Source: Acidobacteriota bacterium (lineage in GTDB: Bacteria > Acidobacteriota > Terriglobia > UBA7540). From it: DNA of 64,000 bases. Made by a program: the position numbers and the translations under genes. The notes under the pieces were generated by a model. It had not been told where the DNA came from. It worked only from the letters and a program-made list of their open reading frames with translations, and did not search any database. Where the stretch lies: NCBI GenBank assembly GCA_021787735.1, contig JAJYLL010000007.1, positions 1 through 64,000 of the forward strand. The letters run 5' to 3'. This document shows, piece by piece, positions 8,976 to 18,536 of this stretch. Every line of letters begins with the position of its first letter. Position 1 is the stretch's first letter.

Positions 8976-9293
8976 ATGCCTTCTCGTAATCGAGTAGCAC
9001 CTGTAGTCCTTATGGTTGTAGTTCTCGCCATCCTTGTGGCAATTGCCCCCCTGCTGGCCAAGTACCACAATGCCCCCGCTGTGGTAGTAGCAAAACTCGC
9101 GGATATCACCGCACCACCACCCAGCACAGCCCCAGTGGATATGAAACACAGTGTATGGGTCAACAGAAGGTCGGGGCTCTATTATTGCCGCAATAGCCGT
9201 TTCTTCGGAAGGATGTCACCAGGAATTTTGATGGAGCAGCAAGTGGCACTACAGAAGGGCTTTCGCCCCGCAGAGGGGCAAGCCTGCCCTTAA
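8976..9293 (+). CDS. Membrane-anchored protein with GxYYC...G-rich tail domain
   Basis: A 105-residue protein: one N-terminal membrane helix (about residues 8-27), a Pro-rich linker, and a compact C-terminal domain reading VWVNRRSGLYYCRNSRFFG ... ALQKGFRPAEGQAC. This pattern (WVN, S-G-xY-x-C, R-x-(F/Y)(F/Y)G, Ala-x-x-x-G-F/Y-RPA, terminal Cys) matches a small domain seen attached to nucleases and to secreted proteins, in some cases annotated as Ada-like metal binding. It would sit outside the inner membrane. AAGGGA lies before the chosen ATG. Family identity is from memory and only moderately sure. Confidence 0.6.
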   Translation: MPSRNRVAPVVLMVVVLAILVAIAPLLAKYHNAPAVVVAKLADITAPPPSTAPVDMKHSVWVNRRSGLYYCRNSRFFGRMSPGILMEQQVALQKGFRPAEGQACP

Positions 9294-9412
9294 GACTGCT
9301 CGGGGTATAAGGGGTTTGCCCACCGCAATGACAGGTAGAGGGAGTTTGCGATTTCAGGGAAGGGGCCGAACGCAGGAGAGCATCACATCATCAGAGACCA
9401 AGGAAGGGGCAA

Positions 9413-10657
9413 ATGATCACTGCTGAAATCTCAACGCCAAAGAAGGTTCAGGACTTGGGCATCCGCCGAAGCCTGCTTGAGGACCTCGCACTGAAGATCC
9501 TTTATTACGAGGGTGAACTCACCCTTCTCGAGCTTTCCAAGAAAATGTGCGTGAGCTTCGCCATCGTGGAGCAACTTTTTGAGCGGCTTCGCAAGGAAAT
9601 GCTCTGCGAAGTGAAAGGTATGACAGGCACCGTCCACCGGATCGCCATCACTTCCGGAGGAAGAAATCGCGCCCTCGAACTCCTGAACCTGAATCACTAC
9701 TATGGTCCCGCGCCGGTATCCCTGGAAGATTACATCACCCGGATTCACGCGCAGAGCATCAGGGAGGCGGATGTACGCCCTCCACACGTGAAAAAGGCTT
9801 TCAGCCACCTGGTACTGCCGGTGGAAACTCTGAACCAGTTGGGAACTGCGGTCGTCTCGGGCCGCTGCATTATTCTTTATGGGCCGGCCGGAACAGGAAA
9901 GACGGCCATGGCCGAAAGCATCCCCGCTATATACGGTGACCGGGTCTGGATTCCTTACGCTGTGGAAGTTGACGGCCAGATCATCACCGTTTACGACACC
10001 CACCTGCACGGGCGCTTTGAGGAAGAAGAAAGCACGCTGGGCGATTATGACAAACGCTGGGTGCTCTGCAAGCGGCCGCGTGTGGTAGTGGGCGGCGAGT
10101 TAACACTCGAGATGCTGGACCTGCAAATGAATTCCCTCACCAAGTTCTACACCGCCCCGCTGCAGATGAAAGCCAACAACGGCGTTCTGGTGGTTGACGA
10201 CTTTGGTCGTCAGAGAATGCGCCCCGAGGATATGCTCAACCGCTGGATTGTTCCTCTGGACCGGAGAATCGATTTCCTCAACCTGGCCGGCGGAAAACAG
10301 ATTGAAATTCCGTTCGACCTTTTCGTCGCCTTCGCCACCAACCTCGATCCCAGATCGCTGGCCGACGAAGCTTTCCTGCGCCGCATTCAGACCAAAATCA
10401 AGGTGGATTACGTACCCTCCGGACAGTTTCACGAAATCTTCAAACGTGTATGCGACGAATATGGCCTGGTTTATGACGCGACGGTGGTGGATGGAGTATT
10501 GAGCCTGCTGGCCGCACTCCAGCAGCCGCTCCGGGCCTGCTACCCTCGCGACATCGTGCAGCACATCTGCTGGGCCGCGCGCTATCAGGGAGTCGAACCG
10601 CACCTCGACGGCCCCTCAGTGCGGCAGGCCTGCCGCAATTACTTCCTGGAATCTTAA
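9413..10657 (+). CDS. AAA ATPase with N-terminal winged helix, Tad-associated
   Basis: A 414-residue cytoplasmic ATPase. An N-terminal winged-helix-like segment (about 25-90) is followed by a AAA core with Walker A GPAGTGKT (about 157-164), Walker B-like GVLVVDDFG, a sensor-1-like FVAFATNLDP and an arginine-finger-like stretch FLRRIQTK. It has a good AAGGAAGGGG ribosome site. Its position after the Tad genes suggests a regulator or remodelling factor for the pilus system, but that is by neighbourhood only. A MoxR-like role is another option. Confidence 0.75.
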   Translation: MITAEISTPKKVQDLGIRRSLLEDLALKILYYEGELTLLELSKKMCVSFAIVEQLFERLRKEMLCEVKGMTGTVHRIAITSGGRNRALELLNLNHYYGPAPVSLEDYITRIHAQSIREADVRPPHVKKAFSHLVLPVETLNQLGTAVVSGRCIILYGPAGTGKTAMAESIPAIYGDRVWIPYAVEVDGQIITVYDTHLHGRFEEEESTLGDYDKRWVLCKRPRVVVGGELTLEMLDLQMNSLTKFYTAPLQMKANNGVLVVDDFGRQRMRPEDMLNRWIVPLDRRIDFLNLAGGKQIEIPFDLFVAFATNLDPRSLADEAFLRRIQTKIKVDYVPSGQFHEIFKRVCDEYGLVYDATVVDGVLSLLAALQQPLRACYPRDIVQHICWAARYQGVEPHLDGPSVRQACRNYFLES

Positions 10658-10667
10658 CGGAAAGGCC

Positions 10668-11960
10668 CTACTTCCCTTCCCTGATTTCCTGAAAGCTTTC
10701 GCCCGCCAGGCGGACCGCCCGGTCAATCTCTTCGTCTGTGTGCGCCATGGAAAGGAATAGCGCCTCAAACTGCGATGGGGGAAAATAGACGCCCCGGCCG
10801 AGCAGCGATGCAAAGAAGCGCGCAAACAGAGCCGAATCGGACTCCTTGGCGGAGGCATAGTCCGTGACTGGGCCAGGATTGAAAAACGCCGTCAGCATTG
10901 ATCCAATCCGGTTCACTGTGAGCGGAACCCCCGCCTGCTTTGCCTGTTCCGCCAAGCCATCAGCCAGCCGCTTGCCAAGTGTCTCCAGCCGGTCATATGT
11001 TCCCGGCTGCCTCAGTACTTCCAGCGTCTTGGCCCCTGCAGCCACTGCCAGAGGGTTCCCCGAAAGCGTGCCGGCCTGGTAAACCGGACCGCTGGGGGCA
11101 ACCAGTTCCATCAGCGACGCCTTCCCGCCGTAAGCACCCACCGGCAGGCCGCCCCCAATCACCTTGCCCAGCGTGGTCAGGTCTGCTCGGATCCCATAGA
11201 GCTGCTGCGCGCCGCCATAGGCCACGCGGAAGCCGGTAATGACTTCGTCAAAAATCAGCACTGTTCCCTGCTCTTCAGTCAGCTCCCGCAGCCGCGCCAG
11301 AAATCCGGGCTTGGCAGGCACCACTCCCATGTTGCCCACCACCGGCTCAATAACCGCTGCTGCCAGTTGGCCACGATGGGCCTGAAAAGCACTCTCCAGG
11401 GCCTCGAAATTGTTAAAGGGGATCGTGATCGTCAGCTCGGCCAGCGCCTGCGGCACACCTGGGCTGTCCGGCAAACCCAATGTGGCAACACCGGACCCGG
11501 CCTTTACCAACAGGCTGTCCGAATGGCCGTGATAGCAGCCTTCAAACTTCAGAATTTTGTCGCGCTTCGTTGCCGCTCGCGCCAGCCGGACCGCCGAAAG
11601 GATTGCTTCCGTGCCGGAATTCACCAGCCGCACGAGCTCCACCGACGGGAATGCCCGGGTGATTTCTTCGGCCAGAGCAACTTCTCCCGCCGTGGAAGCC
11701 CCAAAGCTGGTGCCGGTCTCCAACACTGCGGCCAGGGCACTCATCACTTCGGGGTGGCAGTGGCCCAGAATCAATGGCCCCCACGAAGACACGAAGTCCA
11801 GATAATCGTTGCCATCGACGTCCTTGACGTGCGCGCCGCGGCCGCTTGCAATAAAGACCGGAGTACCTCCTACCGCACGGAACGCCCTCACCGGCGAGTT
11901 AACCCCGCCCGGCATCACTTTTGTCGCCTTGCTGAACAGCTCCTCAGATTTCGCTCGCAC
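10668..11960 (-). CDS. hemL: Glutamate-1-semialdehyde 2,1-aminomutase
   Basis: A 430-residue PLP enzyme converting glutamate-1-semialdehyde to 5-aminolevulinate for haem synthesis by the C5 pathway. Diagnostic stretches are PGGVNSPVRAF near the start, YHGHSD, the FDEVITGFR motif with the PLP-contacting Asp, and the Schiff-base Lys in TTLGKVIGGGLPVGA. The length is normal. It is convergent with the AAA ATPase gene, with only ten bases between the stops. Confidence 0.95.
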   Translation of the reverse strand: MRAKSEELFSKATKVMPGGVNSPVRAFRAVGGTPVFIASGRGAHVKDVDGNDYLDFVSSWGPLILGHCHPEVMSALAAVLETGTSFGASTAGEVALAEEITRAFPSVELVRLVNSGTEAILSAVRLARAATKRDKILKFEGCYHGHSDSLLVKAGSGVATLGLPDSPGVPQALAELTITIPFNNFEALESAFQAHRGQLAAAVIEPVVGNMGVVPAKPGFLARLRELTEEQGTVLIFDEVITGFRVAYGGAQQLYGIRADLTTLGKVIGGGLPVGAYGGKASLMELVAPSGPVYQAGTLSGNPLAVAAGAKTLEVLRQPGTYDRLETLGKRLADGLAEQAKQAGVPLTVNRIGSMLTAFFNPGPVTDYASAKESDSALFARFFASLLGRGVYFPPSQFEALFLSMAHTDEEIDRAVRLAGESFQEIREGK

Positions 11961-12005
11961 ATTATCACCCTGATCAGTATTTTTTTGCTGCCAGAAAACT
12001 TTGCT

Positions 12006-13199
12006 TTAGGCCCGCTCGGCAGGCTGAGGCCGCAGCCGCCTGCCCAACGACTGCGTTGCAATTTCCATCAGAGACTTCGGCAAATTCCTGAAGACCCGGC
12101 CATGGAGACCATAATAAGCTTGATTGCCTTCAACCAGGTCCTGGAAGAGGTCCGCATAGGTCCGGCTCCGCCTGCAAAACTGGACCATGCGCGTGGTCAC
12201 GCTCGCTCCAAGAAAATTGCCCAAGTAAAACCTGGGACATATTCTCGCGCCCAGCATAAGCTTGCGCCCGAACTCATTCCACACGCTTCTCGCGTAGGAC
12301 GCCCCCCCCAGAAGCGATTCCGCCAGCAGTTCGCCGGACCGCAACGCAAAGTACAGGCCTTCGCCGGTAATAGGGTCCGTCAAACCCGCCGTGTCACCGG
12401 CCAGAGCCCAGCCGTCTCCCTCCAGACGGATCCTCGCCCAACTGTCCACTTCAAGCGAGGGCAGCAGATGGCTGAAAACCGGCGAGGACTCAGACGAATA
12501 CCCCAGGCGTGCCATGAATCCCAATAGCTTTTGCTGCAGTTCGGACATCCTGGCGTGTCCAATCTTGCCACAGATGCCCACGGAAAGATGGTCCCGACGC
12601 GGGAACGACCAAGCATAGCCCTCAAAATCCTCAAAGAATTCGATGCGGAGCCGGTCCTCACTGCCAGGAACAAAATAACCGAACGTCAGCATAAAGTCGC
12701 GCGCATTGAGGCTGCCGGCGAGTTCGTTACGTAGGCTACTACGCGCTCCCGCTGCGATGATCAAATAATCCGCCTCATAGCAGCCTGCCCGGCCCCGTAG
12801 CCGCCACTTGTTCCCATGCCGCATCGCACCAGTGATACGGTCATTCACAACCTGCGCTCCAGCCTGCTCACTTCTCTCAAGAAGAAGATGGTTCAGTTCC
12901 CTTCTTGAGTAGATGGCAAGGGGCGCGCGAAGATCAAGGCAGACACTGGCGCCACCCGGAGCACGCATCTCCATCTTGCGAACCGGGTTCGCTTTGTCTG
13001 CAGCCTGCAGAAGAAAAGGATACTTTTTGAGCGCTTTCGGGCTCAATCCGCCACCGCAGGGTTTTTCCCAGTCAAGCTTCTCTTCGAAGACGATGACCTG
13101 CACGCCGTCCCAGTCGCCCTGCAACGGGAAAGTCCCCCTCAGTAGGCGCTCGGCAGTCATCGCGCCGGCTGGCCCGCCTCCGACAATGCCTATAGTCAT
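12006..13199 (-). CDS. FAD-dependent oxidoreductase, geranylgeranyl reductase-like
   Basis: A 397-residue flavoprotein. The FAD-binding GxGxxG is at the extreme N-terminus (IGIVGGGPAGAMTAE), a CGGGL motif lies near residue 50, and the second FAD motif AGDTAGLTDPITGEG lies at about 285. This layout fits the geranylgeranyl reductase/FixC-like family, which reduces isoprenoid chains or quinone side chains. I choose the ATG at 13199, directly before the Rossmann motif and after AAGGG. An upstream in-frame start at 13262 would add 21 unlikely residues. The substrate is not determinable here. Confidence 0.78.
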   Translation of the reverse strand: MTIGIVGGGPAGAMTAERLLRGTFPLQGDWDGVQVIVFEEKLDWEKPCGGGLSPKALKKYPFLLQAADKANPVRKMEMRAPGGASVCLDLRAPLAIYSRRELNHLLLERSEQAGAQVVNDRITGAMRHGNKWRLRGRAGCYEADYLIIAAGARSSLRNELAGSLNARDFMLTFGYFVPGSEDRLRIEFFEDFEGYAWSFPRRDHLSVGICGKIGHARMSELQQKLLGFMARLGYSSESSPVFSHLLPSLEVDSWARIRLEGDGWALAGDTAGLTDPITGEGLYFALRSGELLAESLLGGASYARSVWNEFGRKLMLGARICPRFYLGNFLGASVTTRMVQFCRRSRTYADLFQDLVEGNQAYYGLHGRVFRNLPKSLMEIATQSLGRRLRPQPAERA

Positions 13200-13314
13200 C
13201 AACCCTTGGGACACTCCTTCCACTGGCCAGAATAGCACGGGATCTTTTGAAGCGTAAGTCACACCGCACCCGGCGGCCCATAAAGATACCGTCCCAACAT
13301 GCTAGAATAACAGC

Positions 13315-13824
13315 GTGGCTCCAACGAAACCGGCAGTCCGGCTGGCGCTGTCGAAAATTCTGACATTGGAAGATGCGTACCGGGTGATTGACAGCCGTAA
13401 GGCGAAGGGTGCGCGCGTAGTCTTTACCAACGGCTGCTTTGACCTGTTGCACCCCGGCCACACGCGCTATCTGGCAGACGCCAGGAAACTGGGTGATCTC
13501 CTGATCGTGGCCGTCAACAGCGACCGCAGCGTGCGCGCACTGAAAGGCGAGGACCGACCGATCTTCCCGCAGCAGGAGCGCGCTGAAATTCTGGCTGCGC
13601 TCGAGGCCGTGGACTTCGTCACCATCTTCGACGATCCCACGCCCCAGGCCGTGATCGCCCGCATGCTGCCCCATGTGCTGGTAAAGGGGGCCGGATGGGC
13701 TCCTACGGAAATCGTCGGACGCGCGGAAGTAGAAGCCGCAGGTGGGCGCGTGGTTTCAATGCCAGCAGTTCTCGGATTTTCGACCACGTCCATCGTGAAC
13801 AACGTGCAGAAGATTTACGGCTAA
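13315..13824 (+). CDS. rfaE2: D-glycero-beta-D-manno-heptose 1-phosphate adenylyltransferase
   Basis: A 169-residue cytidylyltransferase-fold enzyme that makes ADP-heptose for lipopolysaccharide core. The nucleotide-binding motif [17 protein letters not shown] is near residue 40, and the C-terminal [15 protein letters not shown] is typical of the RfaE domain II. It is a stand-alone second domain, not the fused HldE. The start is GTG. It is followed 15 bases later by mfd. Confidence 0.93.
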   Translation: MAPTKPAVRLALSKILTLEDAYRVIDSRKAKGARVVFTNGCFDLLHPGHTRYLADARKLGDLLIVAVNSDRSVRALKGEDRPIFPQQERAEILAALEAVDFVTIFDDPTPQAVIARMLPHVLVKGAGWAPTEIVGRAEVEAAGGRVVSMPAVLGFSTTSIVNNVQKIYG

Positions 13825-13839
13825 AGGCCCTCAGGTTTA

Positions 13840-16800
13840 ATGTCTTCCATTCAGTCGTTGCTCCAATCGATTCTTGAACATCCCGGGTTCCGTGCGGCAT
13901 GTGAATTCGCGGAGGCGCCCTACAGCGGTGCCGCGGCCGAGGTCTCGATCTCCGGACTAACACATCCCGCCAAAGGAATCGCCGCGGGGCTCCTTGCTCA
14001 TCAACTCGCGAGGCCGGTCATCGTTCTCACCTCCAACAACGAGGCCGCGGAAGCTCTGAGCAAAACCGCATCAACCGTGCTCGATTGGCTCAACCCCGGC
14101 GAGGGCGACGCGGCGGGCTATCTCTCCGCATTTGATTGTTCGCCCTACGAAGCGCGCTCTCCACACCCCGAGGTCCTGGAGCGCCGAGCCGTCGCGCTTT
14201 GGAGAATTGCCTGCGGGCAGGTTCGTGTGCTGTGCGCCCCCTTGCCCGCTGCGATGATGCGCTACAGAACAGTACCCTTTTATCGTTCTCTCGCGCTCCA
14301 CTTACAGAACAGTGACGAATTGGCACCCGAGGATCTTGCCGAGCACCTGCTCAAAGTTGGCTACCAGCACGCAGAACCAGTCTCCACCGTGGGACAATTC
14401 TCCGTCCGTGGTGGAATTCTGGACGTTTTCCCGCCAGAGGTCGAGTGGCCCATTCGCATCGAATTCTTCGGTGACAGCATCGAGTCGTTGCGTGAGTTTG
14501 ACCCCGCAACGCAACGGTCAAGGGCGAACGTCGGAAACATTCAGATCCTTCCTCTGTCGGAGGCGGTGCCGCCCCAGAATTTCTTCGAAAGACTGGTTGA
14601 AGTGCTTGCAAACCGGAAACCGGCTGGCCGTGCGGACAGCATGCCCAGGGGCAGGGAGGATTCCTACGCCGGCCCGTTTCCGGGATGGGAATTCTATTTG
14701 CCGCTCGTGGAGCCGCACACCGCTACTTTTTTTTCGTTAATCGATCGTCCCGTCATTATCTGGGATGAACCCGGCGACCGCCAGTCACAGATAGTGGAAT
14801 ATTTCGCTAGCCTGCAAAACGGTTTCGACACAGTGCGGGACGTTACCCCGCAACCGCCACAGCCACATGAGCTATTTCTGAACGAAGAAGAATTGCACGA
14901 GGTTATAGCAGCATTTCCGGCGGTCTCTCTCAGTGAGCTTGTTATCGAAGGAGCCGCCTCCACCGCGGAGGCTGTACCAGACTCCGGGAAAACAAGCTAT
15001 CACTGGTTTTTGAACAGTCAGCCGGTGCCGAAATACCAGGGTTCACTCAAAGTGATGGCGGAAAACCTGCGCACACAGATCGAGCGCGGAGAAAGAACCA
15101 TGTTGGTAGTTCCGACATCAGCCAAGGCCGACCGCTTGCGTGAGATTCTTTCCGATTACGAGATCCCTTACGAGAATGTTTCGTGGCCAGTCGACCGCGG
15201 GAAATCGGGCCAAGGACAGCCGGTCCCAGTCACTGCGGGCTCAGAGGTTCGCGCGCTGCTGATAGCCAAAGGCGAAATCGACTCCGGTGTTATCTTCCCT
15301 GATCTTCACATTCAACTGCTTTCCGAGCGTGACATTCTCGGAGACTTTGCCTGGGGAGCTACCCGCCGTAAAGAAGGCGCCGCCTCCAGTTTTCTTTCGG
15401 ACTTGAGCGACCTTAAAGTGGGCGACTACGTCGTGCATGTTGACCACGGCATCGGGATTTATCAGGGTCTGAAGCAGCTCCCGGTAGGCAGTTCAATGCG
15501 CGACTTCATGCTCCTCACTTATCACGATGACGCCAGACTTTACGTTCCACTCGAACGGCTCGACCTGGTAGAGAAGTACCGATCAAGTGGCGAGGGCGTT
15601 AAACCGAGTCTTGATCGTCTAGGCGGAACTACCTGGCAGCGAACCAAGAAGCGTGTCCAGCGGGCTCTACGTGACATGGCGGAAGAACTTCTTCGCCTGT
15701 ACGCCGAGAGGAAAATGCGCGGCGGCACTGCCTGCGCTCCGGACAATAACTGGCAGAAAGAATTTGAGGATTCCTTCCCGTTTGAAGAGACGCCCGACCA
15801 ATGGACCTCGATTGCCGATATCAAGAAGGACCTTGAATCGCCGGAACCCATGGACCGCCTGCTCTGCGGCGATGTGGGTTACGGCAAAACCGAGCTTGCC
15901 ATGCGCGCGGCGTTCAAGGTTGTCCAGGAAAACCGGCAGGTTGCGGTGCTCGCGCCGACCACGGTTCTGGCTTTCCAGCACCACACAACTTTTCGACAGC
16001 GCATGGCGCACTTCCCCGTGCGCGTTGAGATGCTCAGCCGCTTCCGGTCGGCAGCGGAAATCAGGAAGACCCTTGCGGATGTTGAGACCGGGAAGGTTGA
16101 TATCGTCATTGGAACCCACCGACTGCTCTCGAAGGACGTTCAATTCCAGGACCTCGGCCTGCTGATCGTGGATGAAGAACAGCGGTTCGGCGTTGCGGCC
16201 AAGGAGCGGTTGAAAAAGCTAAAAGCAAACGTCGATGTGCTGACGATGTCCGCCACGCCGATCCCCCGCACTTTGCACATGGCGCTCGGTGGATTGCGCG
16301 ACCTCTCAGTAATTGAGAGCCCGCCGCGCGGCCGGCTTGCCATTCAGACGACAGTCGCGACCTTCAACGACGGACTCATTCAGTCTGCGATTCTGCATGA
16401 AATGGAACGTGGCGGGCAGGTCTATTTTGTTCACAACCGCGTCGAGTCGATTTTCACCATCGCTGCCCTGCTTCAGCGTCTAGTGCCAACAGCAAAGATT
16501 GGAGTCGCGCACGGGCAGATGGGCGAACGCGAACTGGAACGCGTGATGCTGAAGTTCATGGAGGGCAAGTACGACATGCTGGTGGCCACGTCGCTGATCG
16601 AAAACGGGCTTGATATTCCGCGTGCCAACACCTTGATCGTAAACCATGCCGAGCGGTTCGGCCTGTCAGACCTTTATCAGCTTCGTGGCCGCGTTGGCCG
16701 GTCAGACCGGCGCGCATACGCCTACTTTCTGGTTCCGGCCATTGACACGCTCACTCCGCTTGCCAAGCGGCGCCTGGCCGCGCTGAGAGAATTTTCTGAC

Positions 16801-17406
16801 CTTGGAGCGGGCTTTCGCCTTGCGGCGCTGGATCTTGAATTGCGTGGCGCTGGAAACGTACTGGGGCAACAGCAGCATGGACATCTGAATGCTATCGGTA
16901 TCGACCTTTACCTGCGAATGCTGGACGAAACTGTCCACGAACTGAAGGGCGAACCCGCCGCGCCTGAAGTCCGAACGACACTGAACCTGGGCATCAACAT
17001 CAAGATTCCGGAAAACTACATCTCTGACGAACGCCAGCGCCTGCGGATGTACAAGCGGATTTCAGCTCTCAAAACGAGTGACTCGCTCCGCGATATGGAA
17101 GCCGAGCTCGTGGACCGCTACGGCCCAATTCCGGAACCAGTCAGGCAGTTGTTAAATTATGCCGTGGTGAAATCCCGCGCCGAACAACTGATGATCCAAT
17201 CCGTAGAACGAAAGGGCGACGAAGTTCGAATGAGGTTCCATGACCAGACGCCCGTATCACCCGAAAAGCTGATGCAGATGGTTAAACGGCAACGGCATAT
17301 CGCATTCCAGCCGGATGGAATTCTCCGAATGCAGGTCAAAGACGGCGCGGAGGACCTGCTGCAGCATGTCGAAAACATCTTGCTGGAACTACAGCCGGAG
17401 AGCTAA
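13840..17406 (+). CDS. mfd: Transcription-repair coupling factor Mfd
   Basis: An 1188-residue ATP-dependent translocase that removes stalled RNA polymerase and recruits UvrA. The order is normal: a UvrB-like N-terminal module (about 1-330), the CarD-like RNA-polymerase interaction domain (about 520-590, starting DLKVGDYVVHVDHG), the RecG-like helicase core with Walker A GDVGYGKTE (about 677), the DEEQ box (VDEEQRFGV), the helicase C domain, and a C-terminal TRCF domain. Its length is within the family range. It begins 15 bases after rfaE2. Confidence 0.96.
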   Translation: MSSIQSLLQSILEHPGFRAACEFAEAPYSGAAAEVSISGLTHPAKGIAAGLLAHQLARPVIVLTSNNEAAEALSKTASTVLDWLNPGEGDAAGYLSAFDCSPYEARSPHPEVLERRAVALWRIACGQVRVLCAPLPAAMMRYRTVPFYRSLALHLQNSDELAPEDLAEHLLKVGYQHAEPVSTVGQFSVRGGILDVFPPEVEWPIRIEFFGDSIESLREFDPATQRSRANVGNIQILPLSEAVPPQNFFERLVEVLANRKPAGRADSMPRGREDSYAGPFPGWEFYLPLVEPHTATFFSLIDRPVIIWDEPGDRQSQIVEYFASLQNGFDTVRDVTPQPPQPHELFLNEEELHEVIAAFPAVSLSELVIEGAASTAEAVPDSGKTSYHWFLNSQPVPKYQGSLKVMAENLRTQIERGERTMLVVPTSAKADRLREILSDYEIPYENVSWPVDRGKSGQGQPVPVTAGSEVRALLIAKGEIDSGVIFPDLHIQLLSERDILGDFAWGATRRKEGAASSFLSDLSDLKVGDYVVHVDHGIGIYQGLKQLPVGSSMRDFMLLTYHDDARLYVPLERLDLVEKYRSSGEGVKPSLDRLGGTTWQRTKKRVQRALRDMAEELLRLYAERKMRGGTACAPDNNWQKEFEDSFPFEETPDQWTSIADIKKDLESPEPMDRLLCGDVGYGKTELAMRAAFKVVQENRQVAVLAPTTVLAFQHHTTFRQRMAHFPVRVEMLSRFRSAAEIRKTLADVETGKVDIVIGTHRLLSKDVQFQDLGLLIVDEEQRFGVAAKERLKKLKANVDVLTMSATPIPRTLHMALGGLRDLSVIESPPRGRLAIQTTVATFNDGLIQSAILHEMERGGQVYFVHNRVESIFTIAALLQRLVPTAKIGVAHGQMGERELERVMLKFMEGKYDMLVATSLIENGLDIPRANTLIVNHAERFGLSDLYQLRGRVGRSDRRAYAYFLVPAIDTLTPLAKRRLAALREFSDLGAGFRLAALDLELRGAGNVLGQQQHGHLNAIGIDLYLRMLDETVHELKGEPAAPEVRTTLNLGINIKIPENYISDERQRLRMYKRISALKTSDSLRDMEAELVDRYGPIPEPVRQLLNYAVVKSRAEQLMIQSVERKGDEVRMRFHDQTPVSPEKLMQMVKRQRHIAFQPDGILRMQVKDGAEDLLQHVENILLELQPES

Positions 17407-17423
17407 CATTACTAGTCGTGGGC

Positions 17424-17455
17424 GACCTCTTCGATGACGCGCGGGGGTAGAGGTC
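17424..17455 (+). terminator. Hairpin downstream of mfd
   Basis: A perfect 7-bp inverted repeat GACCTCT/AGAGGTC with an 18-base loop, 17 bases after the mfd stop and before the SurA-like gene. There is no strong T-run, so it is at best a weak or factor-dependent terminator, or an RNA processing site. Confidence 0.35.
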
Positions 17456-17494
17456 TTCTGAACCCTCGGGAATTATCTGTTTGGGGTGGATGTA

Positions 17495-18517
17495 ATGGCA
17501 AGAAAAACCTTTAAATTACTCATGTGGCTGGGATTGACCATTTCAATCCTGGCGGTGACGGTCCCGCAGGCCAGCGCCAAGACAGTTCTGGTTGAGCGCA
17601 TCATTGCGCGGATCAACAACAAGATCATCACGCAACGGCAATATGACAAGGAAAGAGCAAATCTGCATGCTCAACTGGCCCAGCAGTTTTCCGGGGCCAA
17701 GCTGGAGGAGGAGTTTGACACTCAGAGCAAGAATCTGCTCCGGGACATGATCGACCAGGATTTGCTGGTCCAGAAGGCGGCTGATGACGACATCAACGTG
17801 GAAACCGATATCATCAAACGCCTGGATGAAGTCCGCCAGCAATACAATCTCCCATCCCTCGAAGCGCTTCAGCAAGCAGTAGAAAACGAAGGGATCAACT
17901 GGGAAGATTTCAAGGACCAGATCCGCCGTCAGTTGCTTCAGCAGCAGGTCATCTCCCGAGAAGTCGGGGGTCGGATTATTATTACGCACGCTGATGCGCG
18001 TAAATACTTTGAAGCGCACCAGGAGCAGTTTGATTCCCCTCCGGGCGTCCACCTGGCTGAAATTCTGATCTCAACAGATAAGCATTCACCTGCAGAAGCT
18101 GAGAAGCTAGCGAAAAAGGCCTTAAGCGAGATTCAGAACGGGGCGCGTTTTTCCGACGTGGCCAAAGAGCTTTCTGACGGGCCAGACGCCAAACAGGGCG
18201 GTGATATTGGTTTCTTTAAGACGGGAACCATTGCCAGCGATATCGCCAAAGCCATCGCCAACGTTGACGTTGGAGAAGTCAGCAATATCGTCAAGACCCA
18301 GTACGGTTATATGATTTTCAAAGTCCTTGAAAAGCGAGTGGGGCAAAAGCCCACTTTTGACCAGGTCTCAAACCGGGTTATGAACGTCCTGTACGACCAG
18401 CGGATCCGTGCCGACTTGCGTGGTTTTCTAACGAAGCTCCGGAACGAGAGTTCGATCCGGCTGGCTCCGGGATTTGTGGATACCGGCGCACCTCCTGGAG
18501 GCGACCAGAGCGATTAA
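17495..18517 (+). CDS. SurA-like periplasmic peptidyl-prolyl isomerase/chaperone
   Basis: A 340-residue exported protein. The signal peptide runs to QASA at about residue 28. Next comes a SurA N-terminal chaperone region (about 35-185) and one parvulin domain (about 188-285) with HLAEILI, GARFSDVAKELSDGPDAKQGG and YGYMIFKV. SurA and PpiD relatives help outer-membrane proteins fold. I use the ATG at 17495; a GTG three codons earlier is in frame. The gene has one parvulin domain, where E. coli SurA has two. Confidence 0.85.
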   Translation: MARKTFKLLMWLGLTISILAVTVPQASAKTVLVERIIARINNKIITQRQYDKERANLHAQLAQQFSGAKLEEEFDTQSKNLLRDMIDQDLLVQKAADDDINVETDIIKRLDEVRQQYNLPSLEALQQAVENEGINWEDFKDQIRRQLLQQQVISREVGGRIIITHADARKYFEAHQEQFDSPPGVHLAEILISTDKHSPAEAEKLAKKALSEIQNGARFSDVAKELSDGPDAKQGGDIGFFKTGTIASDIAKAIANVDVGEVSNIVKTQYGYMIFKVLEKRVGQKPTFDQVSNRVMNVLYDQRIRADLRGFLTKLRNESSIRLAPGFVDTGAPPGGDQSD

Positions 18518-18536
18518 GCCGCGCAGGCGGAACGTG

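Noticed and set aside
11367..12527. 386-residue plus-strand frame
   Set aside because: It lies antisense to hemL and the flavoprotein gene, spans their junction, and is rich in Arg, Gln and Pro, as expected of a GC-rich shadow frame.
12006..13199. Bacteriochlorophyll synthesis cluster (hemL plus geranylgeranyl reductase)
   Set aside because: No other pigment gene is nearby and the flavoprotein family is broad; the ChlI-like gene at 59104 pairs with a VWA protein and is far away.
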